Shown in pieces: positions 39,826 through 47,269 of a stretch of DNA of 64,000 nucleotides (positions are counted from its first letter, which is position 1; every line of letters starts with the position of its first letter). The notes under the pieces are model-generated. The model worked only from the letters and a program-made list of their open reading frames with translations, made no database searches and was not told where the DNA came from. Made by a program: the position numbers and the translations under genes. The stretch is from Oscillospiraceae bacterium (GTDB lineage: Bacteria > Bacillota > Clostridia > Oscillospirales > Acutalibacteraceae), in contig SVQH01000004.1 in NCBI GenBank assembly GCA_015065425.1, positions 52,767-116,766 of the forward strand, written 5' to 3'.

Positions 39826-42800
39826 TTATTTTTCAAAAATTATTCTGAAGGTCTTTACCTCGAAGGGTTTTATCGTGAAATTAAATGCACTGTCTTCGTG
39901 TGACATGGGGGAATTTTCCTCTTCCATCATGTTACATTCGTAAAGTGCGGATATTTTTACGGGCAGGGTCATTTTTACATCTCCCGAATGGGCTGAGGTT
40001 TCGTACACTCTTATAATTATGCCGTTTTCGTCCTGAGCTTCCTTGACGGCATCAATCATAACCTTTTCGTCTGAAAGAGTGATGAAGGAGAACTCTCCTA
40101 CGGCAGAACTTCCCTTTTCGCAGAAAACGGCTTTAAGAGGTATGTTTTCTCTGAAGGCTTCCTTTACCGTGTCGGCACTGTCCCAGCGGTTTTCATGGGC
40201 ATATATGCCGTAACGGAAGGTGGATATGCCCTTATCAGCCGTGGCATCGGGCAGTATGGGAGCTCTCATGAGAGTAATTCTCATAATATCCCTGTCAATG
40301 TCATAGCCGTACTTGCAGTCGTTTATTATGCTTACACCCATGTCGCTCTGGGAGAGGTCAGCCCATTTGTGTGCACAGACCTCGAACATGGCTTTTTCGT
40401 AGGAATTATTAGCATAAGTGGGTCTTTCAAGTGCTCCGTGAGCAATTTCACAGGTGGCAAAACGTGAACGGATATCAAGGGGGAATTCGGCTTTCAGCAC
40501 CTTTTCTCTCTCATGCCAGTCTACGGTTGTGTCAAAAATGAGAGTTTCGGACTCTGCTTCAAGTGTAATGTCCTGAGTTATGACGGACTTGTTGAAGGTG
40601 TGTACCGTTCTTATGACAGCCTTTACGGGGGTATGTTCAACAAGTCGGACACTGTCAGCCTTGTTGAGATACCACATTTTCATTTTGTAATCATTTTCAA
40701 GATTCCATGCACTTTCATGTATAGGCTTGTCGTGGGACACGGAGAGAAGATTTGCAGTGCCCTTAAGAATATTCTTCCCGAGCTTTTTGTTTACAAGGGA
40801 TATGAGATTGCCGTTTTCGTCAAAATCGGCTCTGATATATTTGTTTTCAAGATATGCTTTGTCGGCAATGAGAGAATTTTCTCCCCTGTCCTCTTTTTCA
40901 CTGAGAAGGAAAACCTTATATCCCATGGGCGGTACATCTTCTGCGATAAATTCCGGTGTATCTCCCGAAATATAAGAGGGGAGAACCTTGCCGTTTATAT
41001 CTGTTACACTTCCAAATTTTACAGAACTCTGTAATTTTACCGCTGAAGTCAGTGTGTAAGGCAGGAAATTCCATACCACGGCACAGTTTTCGCCCACTGC
41101 GGCTTTTTCACTGAGAAGGATAAGAGCTTCGTTTATTATCTCATCCGTACCCTCGTTCATAATTTTATATTCTTCTCTTGTATTTACGAAAACCTCTTCA
41201 ATGGAAGTGCCGGGGAGAATATCGTGGAACTGATTGGTAAGAAGAAGTTTCCAGAGCCTTTCAAGCTTTTCTTTATTGCAGATACCTGAGAGAAGTGAGA
41301 GCATTTCCGCATTTCTGAGCTTAAACTCTCCTTTTCGGTTGTTCTTTTTGACAAATGCCTGACTTGTAAAAGTACCTCTGTGGTTTTCATAGTACATCTC
41401 ACCGTCCCATACGGGAAGGGAGTCTGCATCCTTTTCAACAACATCAAAAAAGTCCTTTGCCTGACCCATTTTCACCTCGGGAAGTCCGGGGATTTTCTGA
41501 AAACGGCGGACCTTCTCCACCATGTCGAAGGTACAGCCGCCTCCGCCGTCACCGTAACCGAACATACCCATGGATGCATCCACAAGGTCGTTCTGACGGT
41601 TGGTCTTTCTTGTATTTTTTATATAACCGGCATCTGCATCGCCCTCATAGTGCACCTTCTGCATATAGGAAATGACTTCATCTCCCGAATGAGAACGCCA
41701 TCTGAACACACTTAAGGGAAACTCGTTGGTATCGTTATACTGCAGCTTTGAAGTGAGAAAATACTTCATACCCGATTTTTTTATAACCTGAGGAAGGGCA
41801 GCAGTAAAGCCGAAGCAGTCGGGAAGCCAGTAAATATCAGAGGATATGCCGAATTCCTTCATAAAGAATTCCCTGCCGTACAAAAGCTGTCTTATAAGGC
41901 TTTCGCCCGATGCTATATTCGTATCGGCTTCTACCCAGGTGTTGCCCGTTATCTCCCACTGACCGTTTTTTACGAAGGTCTTTACATCTTCATAGACCTC
42001 GGGATAGCAGTCCTTAAGATAAGAATAAACGGCAGCCTGACTTTGAGTGAACTTAAAGTCGGGATATTCTTTCATAAGAGAGACGTTGTTTGAAAATGTT
42101 CTTCCGCATTTACGGTGTATTTCCTTTACAGTCCAAAGCCACGCAACATCAAGATGAGAGTGACCGCAGATAATAACTTCCCCGGGAGTGGCATATTTTA
42201 TTCTACCGAGTTCCTCCCAAAGACATCTTTTTGCCTCGGGTATACTCTTATAGAAAGTTTCTTTTCCGAAATCGAAATCGAGCTTATGCATGGCATTGTC
42301 AACAGCGTTGTAAATTCTTTTCTTTACATACTCGTCCTCTGTCACCTCATATACATTCCATGCACAGTTAATGTCATAGTATATATCCTCTGCTGCTTCA
42401 TTTATAACACGGAAGGAAGCTTCATTGAGAGTGTATGTGATGGGCTTTTTCTCGGGGAAAGCGTGGTTAAAATAGCCGCCCGAATCCACTGCATTTTCAA
42501 TCTGAATGAAAAGCTTCTCCCCTTCCTTCAGTTTGTCATGAAAGAGGATATCCGTTCTGTGTACCCAGCCTGATGCCTCACGGGAGCTTACCGCACCCAT
42601 TATTTTTCCGTTTATACGGACTATCGCTTCACCGCCGAAGTCTATAGTGAGATACACCTTCCTTCCTGCAAGAACAGAAGGTACGGTGAACTCGTTTTCA
42701 AAATATCTTGTGGTATCAAGAGTGGCACTCCATCTGTCGGAAAGACACATTTTACATTCAGGTGCATCGTCCCTTTCAATTACACCGGGAGACACATGCA

Positions 42801-42912
42801 CACCCGTGTAAGAATTCCATTCGGGAATACTTACACTGTCTTCGGTAACATAACCGTCAAGCTGTTTTATAAGATTTTTAAGGACACGGGGATTAAAAGT
42901 ATGATGTTTCAT
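39826..42912 (-). CDS. Alpha-mannosidase, glycoside hydrolase family 38
   Basis: A 1028-residue cytoplasmic (no signal peptide) GH38 enzyme removing alpha-linked mannose. The catalytic domain begins near residue 255 with HSHLDVAWLWTVKEI (zinc His and Asp); WLPDCFGFTAALPQ holds the nucleophile Asp, and HRGTFTSQ and the GYGDGGGG loop are present. An N-terminal beta-sandwich (1-240) and large C-terminal beta domains (650-1028) are as expected. It lies 17 bp downstream of an MFS transporter gene, so manno-oligosaccharides or glycosides are probably imported first and then cut inside. Confidence 0.96.
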   Translation of the reverse strand: MKHHTFNPRVLKNLIKQLDGYVTEDSVSIPEWNSYTGVHVSPGVIERDDAPECKMCLSDRWSATLDTTRYFENEFTVPSVLAGRKVYLTIDFGGEAIVRINGKIMGAVSSREASGWVHRTDILFHDKLKEGEKLFIQIENAVDSGGYFNHAFPEKKPITYTLNEASFRVINEAAEDIYYDINCAWNVYEVTEDEYVKKRIYNAVDNAMHKLDFDFGKETFYKSIPEAKRCLWEELGRIKYATPGEVIICGHSHLDVAWLWTVKEIHRKCGRTFSNNVSLMKEYPDFKFTQSQAAVYSYLKDCYPEVYEDVKTFVKNGQWEITGNTWVEADTNIASGESLIRQLLYGREFFMKEFGISSDIYWLPDCFGFTAALPQVIKKSGMKYFLTSKLQYNDTNEFPLSVFRWRSHSGDEVISYMQKVHYEGDADAGYIKNTRKTNRQNDLVDASMGMFGYGDGGGGCTFDMVEKVRRFQKIPGLPEVKMGQAKDFFDVVEKDADSLPVWDGEMYYENHRGTFTSQAFVKKNNRKGEFKLRNAEMLSLLSGICNKEKLERLWKLLLTNQFHDILPGTSIEEVFVNTREEYKIMNEGTDEIINEALILLSEKAAVGENCAVVWNFLPYTLTSAVKLQSSVKFGSVTDINGKVLPSYISGDTPEFIAEDVPPMGYKVFLLSEKEDRGENSLIADKAYLENKYIRADFDENGNLISLVNKKLGKNILKGTANLLSVSHDKPIHESAWNLENDYKMKMWYLNKADSVRLVEHTPVKAVIRTVHTFNKSVITQDITLEAESETLIFDTTVDWHEREKVLKAEFPLDIRSRFATCEIAHGALERPTYANNSYEKAMFEVCAHKWADLSQSDMGVSIINDCKYGYDIDRDIMRITLMRAPILPDATADKGISTFRYGIYAHENRWDSADTVKEAFRENIPLKAVFCEKGSSAVGEFSFITLSDEKVMIDAVKEAQDENGIIIRVYETSAHSGDVKMTLPVKISALYECNMMEEENSPMSHEDSAFNFTIKPFEVKTFRIIFEK

Positions 42913-42929
42913 TATATCACCTCAATAAT

Positions 42930-44384
42930 TCAGTCCCATTCAGTACCTGTTACGGTATCGAGGTCTATGCCTGTGGTGTCGTGGGTCTTTTTTATAAGAA
43001 GGAACAGTGCCGCAATAAAGCCCGGCACAAGAAGACAGAAGCATACGGGAGCCTGAAGAAGATTTCCGTTTTCGGGTGAGCTTGTAAGTACCATATTGAG
43101 AAGCATGGAAAGACCGTAGCCCACTGCAGTTACAATATACTGAGCAGAGGAAGCCGAGGAACGCAGATTCGTGGGAGCAGACTCGCCTACCATCATGATT
43201 ATTATGTCATTGGTGGAATAATAGCTGCCTATAGCTGCACCGCAGAAAAATCCCGTAAGATAAGGCAGCCAGCCGAAGAAGGAGCCCATAGAAAACAGCA
43301 CGAAGAATATGAGACAGTTGGCAGCCGTGGTCACTGCGGCGGCTTTTCTGCCCTTTTTGTCGGCAATAAAGCCCATGACAAGCTGAGCCAGAGCAAGACC
43401 TACGGGGAACATGAATATTGCTTCTGTGACAGCACCCGTACTGACATAATTTACGGCATCGTCGAAATTCAGGAATATACCTGTTGCCCATTCCTTCTGT
43501 GCATAGCCGAAGGTCATTATAGCCTGATAGTTTATACTGGCGGCAAAGCCTATGTTTGCGAAGGCGGATACAATATAAAGCCATCTGAGCTGTTTGTGCC
43601 TCATGGCAAATTTAAGTGCAGTGATAAGACCGCCCTGCTTGTTGCTTTCCTTTTCTTCCTTTTCCATAAGGGCAAGTTCTTCGGGAGTCTTTCTGAGATA
43701 GCTGAGTCTTGATTCAATGAAGGCATCCGTTTCTCTTGCAAGAAGCAGTGCAACAAAGCAGACTATAAGACCTGCAATGGCAGGAACGAGGAATATTTTT
43801 CTCCACTCGGATGCATCATTCATAAGAAGTCTTCTGAGAAGGGGAATGAGCATTACAGAGAGGTTTGCAAAAAACTTTATGGATGAATACATTATGGCAC
43901 GGCTTTTTGACGGTGCTGATTCCATAATGTAAACAACGTGCATATCGTGGGGAATGAAAAACATTATAAAGCACACACCTATAACATAGAGCACAACATT
44001 TCCCGACAGGAAAATTATGAACATACCGATACTCATGCCAATGGTGTTTACAATGAGGAAGAGCTTTCTGCCCCATTTGTCTGCGAAGGGACGGTAAAAA
44101 AGTCCAAGAGCCGTAAAAGGCATGGCTATGCCTTCAACAAGATTTTTTATAAATGTACTGTTGCCCGATGAGAAAAAGTCATTTGCAATTTCCGTCTGCA
44201 TAAGAAGTCTTATCTGAGATGCAATTTCATCCACGGAATAAATAAGTGCAATGATAAAGACAAGATATACTATATAAAAATTCTTTTTGGGTCTTGCCTT
44301 TTCCTTTTCCCATTTTGCAATTTCCTTAAGTCTTTTCTCCTGCTGTTTTTTCAGCTTTTCGGGAGAAACTGTTTTTTCTTTCAT
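42930..44384 (-). CDS. MFS transporter, probable mannoside uptake
   Basis: A 484-residue major facilitator protein with about 12 hydrophobic helices. FYRPFADKWGRKLFLIVNTIGM (loop 2-3 signature) and ADKKGRKAAAVTTA (loop 8-9) are the MFS A-like motifs. A Lys-rich cytoplasmic N-terminus (residues 1-33) precedes helix 1. It is the first gene of a two-gene operon with the GH38 mannosidase, so the substrate is probably a mannose-containing sugar or glycoside. Specificity is inference. Confidence 0.9.
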   Translation of the reverse strand: MKEKTVSPEKLKKQQEKRLKEIAKWEKEKARPKKNFYIVYLVFIIALIYSVDEIASQIRLLMQTEIANDFFSSGNSTFIKNLVEGIAMPFTALGLFYRPFADKWGRKLFLIVNTIGMSIGMFIIFLSGNVVLYVIGVCFIMFFIPHDMHVVYIMESAPSKSRAIMYSSIKFFANLSVMLIPLLRRLLMNDASEWRKIFLVPAIAGLIVCFVALLLARETDAFIESRLSYLRKTPEELALMEKEEKESNKQGGLITALKFAMRHKQLRWLYIVSAFANIGFAASINYQAIMTFGYAQKEWATGIFLNFDDAVNYVSTGAVTEAIFMFPVGLALAQLVMGFIADKKGRKAAAVTTAANCLIFFVLFSMGSFFGWLPYLTGFFCGAAIGSYYSTNDIIIMMVGESAPTNLRSSASSAQYIVTAVGYGLSMLLNMVLTSSPENGNLLQAPVCFCLLVPGFIAALFLLIKKTHDTTGIDLDTVTGTEWD

Positions 44385-44546
44385 ATAAACGCCCCCAATA
44401 TATTATTTATTACAGTTTAGCATAGAAAAATATATGTGTAAAGAAAAAATAAATACAGATACAACAAGCTTGTTGCATTTTCAGATAATGTTTAATATAG
44501 TATAAGTGAATTTATTCTTTCAGCAGTGAAAAAAGGAAAACAATAA

Positions 44547-44906
44547 AACCGCTTTTATGTTATTTCAATATCCAAAAAAACAGTCAATATTTATGAGTTT
44601 GATGAAAAAGCTTTTGTGGATTGTTCAGTTTTAACTTTTGAAAAGCCTGATGAGGCATGGCTTGATTTCGTTTCTGATAATCGTGCGGGAATTTATAACG
44701 GAAAAAAGTATGACATTATTTACGGTCCGGTTGCTGATGACGACGTTTATGCTACCTTTGCACTTTACTCTGCAGGAGTTCTTACAAAGACTCAGACACT
44801 GGAAGTACTGAGAATAAAAAAACTTTATAACCAGCTTGTGTTTTCCACAGAAAAAGCTTTAAGATACATTAAATTTACGGGAACGCTTGATAAGGAGCAA
44901 TTTTAA
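44547..44906 (+). pseudogene. 5'-truncated DUF3990 protein
   Basis: The reading frame is open from 44547 and reads KTVNIYEFDEKAFVDCSVLTFEKPDEAWLDFVSDNR, followed by YDIIYGPVADDDVYATFALY and ALRYIKFTG, which is the C-terminal two thirds of DUF3990. The family's N-terminus (YHGS..., FGRGFY...) is missing, there is no good ATG or ribosome site, and a GTG at 44616 is the only plausible start. DUF3990 is considered related to ADP-ribosyltransferase folds and usually sits beside DUF3791. The stop overlaps the next ATG as TAATG, so the operon layout survives. Probably an inactivated gene. Confidence 0.7.
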
Positions 44907-45145
44907 TGGAACAGAAAAAATTTGAAGCCCTACTCAGAATAATAATCCCGAATATAATTCATTTAATTGCCGAAAACCATAAAACAGACGAAATCTCTGC
45001 AACTGCGGATTTTTATAATTCAAGGGTTTATTCTCTTTTGGAAGATGAAAGCACAAAAATTTGGCATTTAAGTCCCCTGACCATTTTCAATATGTACAAT
45101 GATGAAATAACAACAGACAGAATAAATTTCCCCGAGGAGGCATAA
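44906..45145 (+). CDS. Small protein of the DUF3990-DUF3791 module (79 aa)
   Basis: A 79-residue protein, LLRIIIPNIIHLIAENHKTDEISATADFYNSRVYSLLEDE then WHLSPLTIFNMYNDE. I recognise it only as the small middle gene typical of DUF3990/DUF3791 cassettes in Firmicutes. It has no membrane segment. It is coupled to the upstream fragment by a one-base overlap and lies 3 bp before the DUF3791 gene. It may be an antitoxin or helper; that is a guess from position. Confidence 0.75.
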   Translation: MEQKKFEALLRIIIPNIIHLIAENHKTDEISATADFYNSRVYSLLEDESTKIWHLSPLTIFNMYNDEITTDRINFPEEA

Positions 45146-45148
45146 AAA

Positions 45149-45352
45149 ATGAGTGAAGCAGGCAGATTTCTTGTATACTGCATTGAAACCTATAAAACAG
45201 CAAAAAATTTATCAGGCAGGCAAGTAATGGAATTATTTACGGAATATAAGATATCCGAATACATTTTTGCTTGCTTTGAATCATTACACACAACGGGAGA
45301 CAGATATATTGTAAATGACATTGATATGTTTATTGAAGCAAGAAAAGCATAA
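45149..45352 (+). CDS. DUF3791 family protein (67 aa)
   Basis: A 67-residue protein with the pattern FLVYCIETYKTAKNLSGRQVMELF, then YIFACFESLHTTGDRYIVNDIDMFIEARK, which matches DUF3791. It accompanies DUF3990 in many gut Firmicutes and has been suggested to be a partner of it, possibly antitoxin-like. Ribosome site GAGGAGGC overlaps the preceding gene end. Here it is left with a truncated DUF3990 and so may be an orphan. Confidence 0.8.
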   Translation: MSEAGRFLVYCIETYKTAKNLSGRQVMELFTEYKISEYIFACFESLHTTGDRYIVNDIDMFIEARKA

Positions 45353-45386
45353 TTTATCGATCTTTGATCTGTCAGGGTTCAGTTGT

Positions 45387-45493
45387 AAAAAATTTTACGG
45401 TTTATCTCCCTTCTGCCCCGGGTATTGGGGAAATCGGCGTTTCTTGATATAAGCAAATTGCCACACTGCAAGCAACTTCCTATATATTAAAAC
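45387..45493. repeat. Dispersed ~100-bp structured repeat, copy 2
   Basis: The second copy of the element at 13018-13122, between the DUF3791 and CNNM/CorC genes (convergent). The internal hairpin is TTGC/GCAA instead of ATTACTC/GAGTAAT. The gap 45353-45561 contains no gene. Confidence 0.65.
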
Positions 45494-45513
45494 TGCAGTA
45501 AATTATATTAAAC

Positions 45514-45552
45514 CAAAAACCGTGCTGACTTTTCGGGTCGGCACGGTTTTGC
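45514..45552. terminator. Bidirectional terminator before the CNNM/CorC gene end
   Basis: AAAACCGTGC (45516-45525) pairs with GCACGGTTTT (45541-45550), with an inner GAC/GTC extension and T run. It serves both convergent genes. Confidence 0.85.
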
Positions 45553-45561
45553 TTTAACGCT

Positions 45562-46911
45562 TTACTGTTTATCTTTTTCTTCCTTGTCATCTTCTTTTGC
45601 TTTTTCTTTTCTGATTACAAGGGTTTTTTCAATTCTGTGTTCTTTTACTTCGGTTATTTTTATTTCGAGAGTGTCCGTTTCAGTGGTAAGTGTCTCGCCG
45701 TCTTCGGGAACTATTCCGAGGATGGTGAACACGTAACCTCCGAAGGTGTCCACTTCTTCACAGTCGAGAGAAATTTCCATTTCTTCCTCAACCTCATTTA
45801 TTGCGGCAGTACCGCTTATCTTCCATGTATTTTCGTCGATCTTCATTATTTCGGGTTCTTCTCCCGGGGACTGTATGGTGTCCTCGTCAAAGTCTCCTAC
45901 GATACTTTCAAGTATGTCCGTTATGGTAACTATACCCGTCATTCCGCCGTATTCGTCAAGCACCACCGCAAAATAATTTCTCTTCTGCTTCATATTTTTG
46001 AAAAGCACGTCGGCTTTTACGGTTTCGGGAACGAAAAAGGCAGGTCTTACGCAGTTTTTCATTATGTTATCAAGGCTCTTGTTCCTGAGTCTGAAATAAT
46101 CCTTGGCATTGAGAACACCCACAATGTTGTCAACGGTATCCTTACATACGGGGAAGAAGGTATGACGGCTTTCATGTATGGTATCCTCCCACTTATCAAC
46201 GGTATCGTCCATCCACAAAAGGTCAATATCCGTTCTGTGCGTAGCAATTTCATCAGCAGACAAATCATCAAATTCAAATACATTCTGAATAAGCTCTTTT
46301 TCGTCTTCGTCTATGGTGCCCTTTTCACTGCCCGCATCCACCATCATTCTTATTTCTTCCTCGGACACGGACTCCTCATGCTCGTTGGGGTCAATTCCGA
46401 AAAGTCTGAGCATGGCATTGGTGGAAAGAGTGAGAAACCATACTATAGGGGCAAAAAGCTTTGAAATTAAGCTTATGAGCCCCGAAATGCCGAGAGCAAG
46501 ACTCTCTGCCTTTTTCATGGCAACCCTCTTGGGAACAAGCTCACCGAAAACAAGGGTAAAATATGAAAGAATGAGAGTAATTACAACAACCGTTACGGAG
46601 TCGAGCACTCCCCTTGCGGTTTCGGGGACACCCATTTTTATGAAAAGCTCTACCAGCGGCTCTGAGAAGTTATCGGCAGCAAAAGCCGAACCCAGAAAGC
46701 CCGAAAGTGTAATTGCAACCTGAATGGTAGCAAGAAACTTTGCAGGTGTGCTTGTAAGTCTTGCAAGACGCACCGCTTTTTTGTTACCCTTAGCTGCCAT
46801 GGCTGCAAGCTTTGCATCATTTACAGAAATTATGGCAATTTCAGCCGCCGCAAATACGGCATTAAGAGCGATAAGAATGACCTGTAAAATAATTGAGGTC
46901 CAGATATTCAT
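45562..46911 (-). CDS. CNNM/CorC family membrane transporter (hemolysin C-like)
   Basis: A 449-residue protein with an N-terminal DUF21/CNNM domain of four membrane helices (residues ~5-190; IALNAVFAAAEIAIISVN, GELVPKRVAMKKAESLA), two CBS domains (~205-330; VFEFDDLSADEIATHR, FAVVLDEYGGMTGIVTITDILE) and a C-terminal CorC_HlyC domain (~350-430; TFGGYVFTILG). Members export or sense Mg2+ and other divalent metals. The gene is preceded by a long leader with a strong promoter, a possible leader peptide and a terminator hairpin, so expression is probably controlled by attenuation. Confidence 0.93.
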   Translation of the reverse strand: MNIWTSIILQVILIALNAVFAAAEIAIISVNDAKLAAMAAKGNKKAVRLARLTSTPAKFLATIQVAITLSGFLGSAFAADNFSEPLVELFIKMGVPETARGVLDSVTVVVITLILSYFTLVFGELVPKRVAMKKAESLALGISGLISLISKLFAPIVWFLTLSTNAMLRLFGIDPNEHEESVSEEEIRMMVDAGSEKGTIDEDEKELIQNVFEFDDLSADEIATHRTDIDLLWMDDTVDKWEDTIHESRHTFFPVCKDTVDNIVGVLNAKDYFRLRNKSLDNIMKNCVRPAFFVPETVKADVLFKNMKQKRNYFAVVLDEYGGMTGIVTITDILESIVGDFDEDTIQSPGEEPEIMKIDENTWKISGTAAINEVEEEMEISLDCEEVDTFGGYVFTILGIVPEDGETLTTETDTLEIKITEVKEHRIEKTLVIRKEKAKEDDKEEKDKQ

Positions 46912-46934
46912 TTGTTATTAGCCTCCATAAACAC

Positions 46935-46974
46935 AAAAAAGCACAACCCTCGTAAAAATACGGGAGTTATGCCT
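46935..46974 (-). promoter_or_regulatory. Transcription attenuator hairpin in the CNNM/CorC leader
   Basis: On the minus strand GCATAACTCCCGTA (46972-46959) pairs with TACGAGGGTTGTGC (46954-46941), then a T6 run. It lies between the promoter (47076-47104) and the ribosome site GGAGGC before the CNNM/CorC ATG, so transcription must pass it. This is the layout of a riboswitch or leader-peptide attenuator. I could not match it to a known riboswitch class. Confidence 0.7.
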
Positions 46975-47041
46975 TAATATTTTCAATAAAATCAATTACG
47001 GTATTAGCAGGGTTCCCTGTGCCGTCGTCAGAACTATCCAC
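46967..47041 (-). CDS. Possible 24-residue leader peptide
   Basis: A GTG-initiated frame reads MDSSDDGTGNPANTVIDFIENIKA. Its stop codon lies inside the 5' arm of the terminator hairpin, the classic position for attenuation by translation. The ribosome site is only moderate (GAGAGG twelve bases upstream, AAAGG directly before GTG). It could equally be chance in a structured leader, so this is a weak call. Confidence 0.3.
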   Translation of the reverse strand: MDSSDDGTGNPANTVIDFIENIKA

Positions 47042-47075
47042 CTTTGCAGATATCCTCTCTGAAAAATTTTTAATT

Positions 47076-47104
47076 ATTTTATCATACGTCTGTATTTTTG
47101 TCAA
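47076..47104 (-). promoter_or_regulatory. Promoter of the CNNM/CorC transcript
   Basis: On the minus strand TTGACA (47104-47099), 17-bp spacer, TAAAAT (47081-47076) with TG two bases upstream of the -10 (extended). It is ~165 bp before the start codon, leaving a long untranslated leader. Confidence 0.85.
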
Positions 47105-47269
47105 TATGTTTGAATGAAACCTGCCATTCAAAAAATCGTATATGTTCCATTATTATATGTAATTTATAAATATATTGCAATTTATCTTGACTTAATTAAT
47201 CAATTAAAATATAATGTGCGTGAAAAACAGGGTGTTTTTCAAGAAAACAGAATTGAGGTGACCGAAAAA

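Noticed and set aside
46912-47104. M-box, fluoride, ydaO or T-box riboswitch
   Set aside because: None of the consensus blocks I remember for these classes is present, so it was left as an unassigned attenuator.
47114-47269. A longer N-terminus for the ABC exporter
   Set aside because: The extension is hydrophobic and AT-rich, overlaps the divergent promoter region, and a good ribosome site lies at 47255 before the later ATG.
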